Below, piece by piece: positions 56,980 through 64,000 of a stretch of DNA of 64,000 bases. The position numbers and the translations under genes were made by a program. The DNA is from Thamnidium elegans (taxonomy: Eukaryota; Mucoromycota; Mucoromycetes; Mucorales; Mucoraceae): NCBI GenBank assembly GCA_025201345.1, contig JAIXMG010000010.1, positions 868,001 to 932,000 of the forward strand. The letters run 5' to 3'. Under the pieces are notes generated by a model. That model was not told the DNA's origin. It searched no databases and saw only the letters and a list, made by a program, of their open reading frames with translations. Position 1 is the stretch's first letter. Every line of letters starts with the position of its first letter.

Positions 56980-58172
56980 TCACGTCTTCTTCGCCACCTA
57001 CTTTGTACAGGAGAGTATAATAATTACAGAGTAATATCGTTCTCTCCGAGATCTAAATGGTTCGTTGACAATGCTTGCGAGCATGAAAACTATTCTAACG
57101 CCTTTAAACGATGTAGCTCTTTGTTATTACTTGGGTATGCTTTTATTGTCAAAGTTATGGGTACTATACGGCTTATAAACCCCACCTGCACATGCTATCT
57201 ACTTTGCAAAATAAAAGTTACTATCCTCTGTAGTCAAGTACATGAAAGACGCGGTTGTACTTGTAACTCCAATGATAAGTACTGTAGGAAGTTTATTATA
57301 TCTTTCATAAATTAGAGCGTTATAATGAATCGTGCGTACTAATTTTTTTTTCGTCAGCTTGGTTCTGAACCTCAATGAGGATTAGTGGGTTATTGCTCAA
57401 AGGGTTATAAGGAGCGTAAATGTCGTCGCACTTGTTTTTTGTTCGTGAACTCTGCTGGCTTGCTAACGTAATGGCTCATCCCCACTTCTATAACAAGAGC
57501 TTTCGCAATCATATTGTTGACAACTGGAGTGTGGTTTACTCTATAAGATCAGTTCCTGGTCTGTTATTGTAAGGAAGAGATCTATCGAAGCCATCTAGAT
57601 ATTTTTTTGGTCAGAAACTATGTATTTATGTCCCTGTAGTATATTAGGTTACTGGTACGAGAGCATGACTTGATGATCAGTTAAATTATATTGAACCGAT
57701 CAAGTCAGTTCTGTAGTTGCACGGGAAAGACGTGTACGTCTAAATATTTTTTTATGTAAGGGAGTATTTAAAATAGTCAGTTATTATTCTTGAAATTCAA
57801 AAAAAAAAAGAAAGTGAAAACTTTGACGTCTTTTGGACCGACCGTGTAAATAGGCTGTATACGTTTGCTTCGACACCACCATATCGTGAAAAAGCAAACG
57901 AGTTAAAAATAGAAGACAGGCTAATAATTGAAGGAGATATAAGCTTCTTTTGAAAGATGTACACATACCATACCAAAAATAGTTATGGTGAAATGGGGGG
58001 AAAGGTGATAAAAATGACTCTATTTAATGATTGTACTCGTATTTACGTAGAAATACAAAAGCATAGGTTTTATCACCATTTGTGTTCTAAAGAAAGAAGG
58101 AAACTTGGTAATACAAATATTTATAGTCGCTAATATTTTGTTTAAGAGGTGACATCAAGAAAAAGCCTCATA
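56980..58172. other. decayed element DNA
   Basis: Short coding traces, for example a plus-strand stretch around 57831-57955 (TFASTPPYREKANELKIEDR), lie upstream of the TnpB-like relic and may be its earlier part, too broken to join. Confidence 0.35.
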
Positions 58173-58581
58173 ATGATCGTAGGAGACAAGCCAACTGGAG
58201 TAGGATCAAGGATCAAAGGTTTTAGAAGATACGGGGAAAGTAGAAAGAAGAGATTGATGGTGAAGCAGTGAATGTATGCATTACAAAACGAAAATCTGAC
58301 ATCGCAGACATGTTCTGTTTTTCAAATCTGTCCCGTACAAACACTCAGATCATAAAAAGCGATAGGGTAGAAATTAAGACATCAAAAAGGATACCCTTCT
58401 ATGTATACATCCCCGTTGTATATCAGTCATCAAGAAATGTGGCAGCAAATCCAGAGATGCGCTTTCGGCTTTAGCAATTGGATTGGTGGGCGTAAGCACA
58501 CTGATATTCGGAACAAGTATGCCACCATTTAACACTAAAATCAGTCAATTCAATACTGAAGTGGAGGTAAGAAATGTTTAG
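58173..58581 (+). pseudogene. TnpB/Fanzor-like transposase remnant (RuvC/zinc-ribbon C-terminus)
   Basis: Read across at least two frame changes, the plus strand holds IVGDKPTGVGSRIKGFRRYG, then NENLTSQTC and FCFSNLSR, then CISVIKKCGSKSRDALSALA followed by IGLVGVSTLIFGTSMPPFNT, ending with TAG at 58581. The order (conserved glycine/aspartate segment, TSQTC..CF zinc-ribbon start, second cysteine pair, SRD.LSALAIG helix) is that of a transposase family I recall as multi-copy in Mucorales and parallels the end of OrfB/TnpB proteins (TS..C..C ... RD..AA.NI). Stops and shifts make it non-functional. The TnpB/Fanzor link is an inference from motif order; I could not run a search. Confidence 0.5.
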
Positions 58582-59016
58582 CATTACAGAAGCGGTATTT
58601 TTAATTCGTGGCTGTCCCTCTTTTGGGTGGGGGGATTGCTTGATGAGTCAGAATCGCGTAAAAAAAACAAAATAAAAAAAGGGCGAAAAAGGATTGACAC
58701 TCAGTGATTAGCTCGGTCTTAAATGCAATAGACCGATCATGCTAGTTTTTTTTTTCAAGAAAATAAAGTATATAGTTTGACAGCTGCAAAAAAAAAAAAA
58801 AAACTATTCAATTAAATAAATCAATTGCATAAAACGTAAAGACATCTTTGATTTAATTGCTTGTTTATAGGTTTGAGTGACTTGAAGATACATCACGTGT
58901 AATGACTCATTTTTTCTAAACCAACAAAGCATAATAAAAGAGTTTGTTATCCGTTTTTTTATCTGAGTTAAAGCCATCTTTCTTTCTCTTTTCCCTCTTT
59001 TTCCCCTAAAAAAAAA
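58582..59016. promoter_or_regulatory. upstream region of the anthranilate synthase gene
   Basis: About 435 bp. TGACTCA-like elements occur: ATGAGTCAGAA at 58640-58650 and AATGACTCATTT at 58900-58911. TGACTC is the core bound by Gcn4/CPC1-type bZIP activators of amino-acid biosynthesis, which fits the TRP gene that follows. A CT-rich tract precedes the ATG. Confidence 0.5.
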
Positions 59017-59440
59017 ATGTCTTTAAAGTTAAAACCTACTCTTGAAGAAGTTCAAGCTATTGTTGCAGCCGGTAAAGGAAACACGGTTCCTATTTATGCT
59101 GAACTTGAAGCCGACTTTTTGACACCTGTTTCAGCGTACCTTAAAGTTGCTGATCGTTGCGATTACTCTTTTTTGTTTGAGTCTGTTGAAGGTGGAGAAA
59201 ATATTAGTCGTTATTCATTTATTGGTTCTGGTAAGTAAATACTTTTTGTTTTTTGTTTTTTGTTTTTGTATTTACCCGTTTTTTATTTTAGATCCTTACA
59301 AGTTAATTAAGGTTGGTGCTAATGAAGCAGTTAATGGCGATCCTTTAATTCCTATCCAAAAAGAATTGGCTGATATTAAATACGTTAAAGTACCTGGACT
59401 TCCTAGTTTCACAGGTAATATATATATATATATATATAAT

Positions 59441-59500
<60 letters not shown>

Positions 59501-60690
59501 TGTATCGTTTTTATTTAACCTCTTAAAAAATAGGTGGTGCTGTTGGTTATATTGGATTCGATTGTTATCAATACTTTGAACCCAGTATCAAGGTAGAAGT
59601 CACTGACCCATTAGGCATTCCCGACGCAATTTTTATGATGTGCGATACACTTGTTATCTTTGACCGTGTTCGACAAATTGTCAATGTTGTCTCTCATTTC
59701 CGCAGTGATGCTACGGATCCTGAAGAAGTTGCTCGCGAGTATACTAAAGCTGCCGAAGAGATTGAAACTACACTTTCTTTATTAAACGAAGAACGTATTC
59801 CACCTGTACCTCAGGGACCTGTTACATTAGGTAAAGAAGCAGTATCTAACGTCGGTAAAGAAGGTTATATGGGATTTGTATCCAAGTTGAAACATCATAT
59901 TAAAGAAGGAGATATCTTTCAAGCGGTCCCCTCACAACGATTGGCTCGTCCTACTGATCTCCATCCATTTAATGTGTATCGTCATTTAAGATCTTTAAAC
60001 CCTTCTCCTTATATGTTTTATATTAATTTAAAGGGTTTTACAATTGTGGGTGCATCACCTGAAATGCTGACAAAGGTTCAAGATGGCGTTGCGTTTACGC
60101 ATCCTATTGCGGGCACTAGAAAGCGTGGAAAGACGCCAGAGGAAGATAAAGCGTTAGCAAAAGATTTAATAAGTGATCCAAAGGAACGCGCTGAACATGT
60201 CATGTTGGTTGATTTGGGACGTAATGACATTAATCGTATTTGTAAACCAGAGTCTGTCAAGGTGGATAAGTTGATGCAAATTGAGTATTATTCGCATGTG
60301 ATGCATATCGTTTCCAACGTTTCAGGTAAATTACGTGATGATAAGACACCATTTGATGCATTCCGTGCTATCTTCCCTGCTGGTACTGTTTCTGGTGCAC
60401 CTAAAATTAGAGCAGTAGAGTTGATTCGTACGCTGGAAAAGGAAAAGAGAGGTATCTATGCTGGATCAGTTGGATACTTTGATTATTCCGGTGGTTTGGA
60501 TACTTGTATTGCTATTCGTACTATGGTATTTAAAGATGGTGTTGCGTATTTACAAGCGGGTGGTGGCATTGTGTACGATTCTGTTGAAGAAGATGAGTAT
60601 CAAGAAACTATGAACAAAATGGGGTCTAATTTAACTACTATTGATCAATGTGAACGTAAAATTTACGATCAACAACAAAGTAATAAATAA
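59017..60690 (+). CDS. TRP2: anthranilate synthase component I
   Basis: Exons 59017-59230, 59292-59414 and 59534-60690 give 497 aa. The N-terminus carries the tryptophan feedback-type region (FLFESVEGGENISRYSFIG). The chorismate-binding core has GDIFQAVPSQRLARP, PSPYMFYINLKGFTIVGASP, PIAGTRKRGKTPEED, MLVDLGRNDINRICKP and FPAGTVSGAPKIRAVELI, then GGLDTCIAIRTMVFKDG and AGGGIVYDSVEEDEY. It converts chorismate plus ammonia (supplied by the glutaminase subunit) to anthranilate, the first step of tryptophan synthesis. No glutaminase domain is fused, so component II is separate. All active-site segments look intact. The second intron contains a 56-base A run. Confidence 0.97.
59443..59498. repeat. 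56-base A tract in an intron
   Basis: Uninterrupted A run following a TA repeat in the second intron of the anthranilate synthase gene. Confidence 0.9.
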
Positions 60691-61842
60691 AATATTTGTT
60701 TAATGCCTTCTAAATATGTACTGGATTATTACAAGTACTTAATTTATCGATGGTAAGCTTTCTTTTTTTTTTCGAAATTTAAAATTTGTTTCGTGAATTG
60801 CTTTTCTTTTAATGATAAGAGAGCAGAAGTATGTGTATATATCATACGCTTTAAAAAATAATATTATTAATATCAAATTTAATCCTTTTTATTTAAATCA
60901 ATCCAAGAGAGTATTGTCGATTGGAGATGAAAACGCTGGTGAAGGGCTGTCCAAAAAAAAAAAGAGACGCACAAATAAATTCCTGGATGATGAGGAAAAT
61001 GATTAGTTATTATTATTCCAATCAGAATGTTTCTGTCAGACGACTACTGATAATCTTGAACTTCTTTCTTATAAAAGTAGAGTAGATTGTACTTATAATT
61101 TATTTTCGTATTACAATTTGGAAGTATATAAAAATAAAAATGTCAAAAGATATAAGATTATGAAAGTAACGAAAATTTGAATTGTATGCTTTACTCATGA
61201 AATAAGGGAAAGTACTTTAATTTAGATTAGGATGAGAGTAAGAAATATAATGAGCACCAAAAAGAATATATAAAGTGGAATTTCCGTAAATTTAAGATAA
61301 TCAGTATCATCCACATCTTCCCATGCAATACTCTAATAATTCCGATGCTGTGTTTGTACGGATTACCATCTCCATAACATGCATACTTTTTTTTTTTTTT
61401 TTTAAAAAAAAAAAAAGACAACACGACTAGTACAAACACGCCAACTGCTTGCTTCCATCAAAAAGTCTACATTATTTGGCAAAGATAGGTAGTAAGAAGT
61501 ATTTTCACAAGCCTTACCAAAGGCTGCATCGGTATATATAAGTTTCTTAGTATAAATCCAACCATATAAAAAGTGAAAAGATGTTAGTAATATTCTATGA
61601 TATATATTGACACCAACTTACGTTACTAATTCTAATTTGAATGACTAGGAATATTGTGCAGAGAATCCCCTGGTGCCCACTACTATTTATCAAGAGACAG
61701 AGAAAACTATAGCCGATACAGTTGCTTCCATCCAGATCTTTTCGTTCACGGTAAGCGACTACTCGATTGGTATTTCCATACATCCGCTGCGCAATACTTT
61801 AGTAATTCCAATGTTCTCTGATTAAATAAGCTGAAAAAAAAA
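60691..61842. other. intergenic region with one doubtful small ORF
   Basis: Nothing else recognised beyond the ORF at 60812-61006. A minus-strand frame at 61227-61439 is only AT-rich noise around a T/A run. Confidence 0.4.
60812..61006 (+). CDS. possible small basic protein or last exon, unknown
   Basis: 64 codons from ATG 60812, ending KKKKRRTNKFLDDEEND, a basic cluster followed by an acidic tail as in small nuclear proteins. It could also be the last exon of a spliced gene, since an ATG at 60702 opens a frame that ends at a GTAAGC donor (60753), but joining them directly gives a stop. Low support. Confidence 0.3.
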   Translation: MIREQKYVYISYALKNNIINIKFNPFYLNQSKRVLSIGDENAGEGLSKKKKRRTNKFLDDEEND

Positions 61843-62239
61843 GGTTAATTCTTGGTACACCAACATTTACACCACCCAATGCCAATTTATGACGTACTTT
61901 TTGGGTGCACCTCCAACAAATAACAGGTACTTTACATGTAAAAACGACTTTAATATCGTGAGAAAGGAAATTGCAATATAAATATCACGATGATTAAATA
62001 AATCCCGTTTTATCATGGTTGAATAAACCCTATTTTATCATATTAAAATCACCTATTTATTCCATCCTTTTTTTTCCTTTCCTTTTTTTTAACAATGAAT
62101 TCATATACAATCAAGTGCATTTTATATGATCATATGTCTAAATACTTCAAAAAGACCTTCCCTATAATATGGTGGTGTACCAGGAATTTCCCTAAATTGG
62201 CACTGGATGATGTAAATGGTGGTGCGCCAAGAATTAACC
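61843..62239. mobile_element. 397-bp non-coding element with 47-bp terminal inverted repeats
   Basis: Left end 61843-61889 (GGTTAATTCTTGG...CCAATTTA) and right end 62193-62239 are inverted copies with about 41 of 47 positions identical. The inside has no ORF and matches the truncated copy at 44155-44395. The size, AT-rich inside and lack of genes are those of a MITE. No clear target duplication seen. Confidence 0.7.
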
Positions 62240-62343
62240 AAAAAGAATAATGACGCACACCATTTTAATGTTCATTCTTACGCGGAAACTGACTTTCTTT
62301 AACTCTTTCTTCCCTTTATTATACTTTACTATACTTTACTGCA

Positions 62344-64000
62344 ATGGAACAAATAAAAAAACCCAACTTGCAAAGCGTCCGAGGCGATTACGTTATTCCA
62401 AAAGAAATACGTGATAAATTTGGTCTCGACGAGATACTTTCTATCGAAGCTCGTTCTTGGATTCGCGTTGAGAAATTAATTGATAACTATTTTTTAACTA
62501 CTGATTCTTGGGGGGAAAAGTGGAAAGAATACCTTTCAAACTTTAATTGATGGTCTAACCAAGTTTTCCAAAAACAATCAACATATAGCAATAAAACAAT
62601 ATTCTGAAAAAATAGTTGATTATTTAAAACAACCAAACAGCTTTAGCGAGATTGGAAGGAGATATAAGTGGTGCTATTTTATCTCAAAGAAGGGCAAAAA
62701 GGGTCTTGGGTGAAATTCATTAGACAGAGGTACCAAAAATAACAAGACTGAGTAATCACTATGTGGATACGAAAGACGGACTCGAAAAGTGCATTAGACA
62801 GCGCGATATAAAGAAGTTTTCAATATAGTCCACAGGTGCTGATGGTCGTCAATTATAAATAAAAATGTAGTCAATTAGTGCAGTGATGGTTGAAATGCTT
62901 AATTCCGAAGCTTCTTCTGCCCAATGCATCTCTCCTCACAGACCATTAATAGAAAGAAGCATATCATTGAACTGAAGCCATTGTTTGACATCTGTTTCAG
63001 TTCTAATTCTCAAAATTGCTCAAAGAAATTAAAAGAATTATTTGATGACTATCTAGAGGACCAAAGAAATAATAGATCATTACTTCAAGTAAACAATTCT
63101 TTGGAGTTATTATCAAACATTTTTTTTTATTAAAAAATGATGATAATTCTCCTAAAGAAGTGTTTAACTGTAGTTTCGCTGGCAGTGTCAATATGTTTAT
63201 AAAGTTCAATGCCGTTGATTTTTTTTCTTAATGCTCGTAGACCAGGCAATTATCAATCTGGAGATGAACAAAGCTTCTTTTGTGAAGTGATAATTCCCTT
63301 GTTTAAAGCATTTGGAAATTGTACAAGCAAAATTAGTTTCAAGTGGCGTGAGAAAAAAATTGACAACTCACGTTATCTTTGGATAATTAACAATGATTTC
63401 GACAAAGAGGTTAAAACAAAATTGTTGGATGGTATTGGTGAACTTGAAGGTATTCAGCCTTACTTATTAATTGAATCTTCAGAGTAAGTTTTTAAAGTAG
63501 AAAATAAAAACAATCATCTAAAAAAAAAAAAAAAAAAAAAAATAGATTTAACAAGGATGAAAATATCAACCATACTCTTGGTGATTCGCTGAAAAACATT
63601 AAGGGTATTCACAAGTAGCCTGTACAGGCTGCTTGTGAATGTCCTAAAACTACCAGCGATTCTTTGAAGTATTTCATATCTAATTTCAAGAATGCTTCAT
63701 TTAAATCTATCCAAAAAGTTCATCTTTTCTCGGTACAAGTAATCCAAAGAAAAATTGCTTTGGTACAATCTTCTTTATCTGAAAATGCCATTTGGCAAGT
63801 CGTGGTGCCTACAGATTTTAAAGATATCCAACTGCTCATAAAAGTATTCGAACTTTTTTGCTTTTTTATACGTAGGTACTTTCCCTTTAAGTTATTTTCT
63901 TAACACACTAACCGATAACAATTATTATAGAATGATATCATGGACCAAGAAAAGGTCTATAAAAGGCTTCGACATGAAAATCTTGGGTTGGTTCCCTTGA
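62344..64000 (+). pseudogene. decayed gene of unknown family, possibly kinase-like at its end; runs off the window
   Basis: Starts ATG 62344 (MEQIKKPNLQSVRGDYVIPK, IEARSWIRVEKLIDNYFL) and stops at 62550; a one-base shift continues it (DGLTKFSKNNQHIAIKQYSE, later ARLEGDISGAILSQRRAKRV). Further frames: 63209-63487 (EVIIPLFKAFGN, KISFKWREKKIDNSRYLWII) joined by a good intron (63485-63544) to EFNKDENINHTLGDSLKNIK, then an in-frame TAG at 63618 and a further open stretch to 63903 (KIALVQSSLSENAIWQVVVP). A possible last exon at 63928 begins with DQEKVYKRLRHENLGLVPL, which looks like the helix-C part of a protein kinase. Several shifts and stops mark it as a pseudogene. Confidence 0.4.

Noticed and set aside
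1..64000. CRISPR arrays, bacterial operons, tRNA, 5S or spliceosomal RNA genes
   Set aside because: Searched by eye for repeat-spacer patterns, tRNA T-loop sequences and known snRNA starts; none was convincing. Short RNA genes could still be missed without a covariance search.

Overview
This is a nuclear contig from a fungus, most likely an early-diverging mould of the Mucorales. The evidence is AT-rich DNA, short (about 40-100 bp) GT-AG introns packed with T or A runs, exon-dense conserved eukaryotic genes, and mobile-element relics resembling Mucorales families. It is not bacterial: there are no operons or Shine-Dalgarno sites. Coordinates of multi-exon genes span first to last coding base; exon joins were deduced by hand from splice signals, reading frame and family conservation, and exon lengths sum to a multiple of three in every gene except the PWWP gene.

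Layout. 1-4000: start of an MPDU1-like gene (minus) divergent from a glycerate-kinase/Tda10-like gene, a PWWP/LEDGF-like chromatin gene with an apparent one-base frameshift, and a small unknown gene. 4000-6870: no complete protein gene, but a hairpin/direct-repeat cluster, an orphan exon-like ORF and a good C/D-box snoRNA candidate. 6870-18073: a dense block with a TPR + metallo-beta-lactamase fusion, eRF1, a Dal5-type MFS permease, an RBR ubiquitin ligase and Ypp1/TTC7. 18074-22990: accessory DNA with a Mutator-like element bounded by ~70 bp inverted repeats and a frameshifted unknown ORF. 22994-37014: C2-domain protein, Ecl1-like zinc protein, a mariner-like pseudogene, Tctex dynein light chain, M16 metallopeptidase (Sdd3 type), PIP 5-kinase (Mss4) and Lsb3/Ysc84 (SYLF + SH3). 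37015-41614: decayed repeats, including a short 18S rDNA fragment. 41615-55282: acyl-CoA dehydrogenase with a peroxisomal C-terminus, a MITE, RNF10/Mag2, a GH9-like glucanase, an unknown protein, a second RBR ligase and a Myb/SANT-like protein. 55283-64000: relics (one TnpB/Fanzor-like), anthranilate synthase component I, an inverted-repeat element and a decayed gene running off the end, possibly kinase-like.

Functional links are those of a housekeeping chromosome segment. Ypp1 (scaffold of the PI4-kinase that makes PI4P) and Mss4 (PI4P to PI(4,5)P2) are consecutive steps of plasma-membrane lipid signalling, and Lsb3 is an actin/endocytosis adaptor downstream. Three ubiquitin-ligase-type RING proteins lie in the window. 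I found no gene cluster that looks like a new multi-gene system. The more unusual items are the snoRNA candidate with its 18S match, the MULE and MITE structures, the TnpB/Fanzor-like relic, the TPR-MBL fusion and the altered catalytic motif in the GH9 protein.
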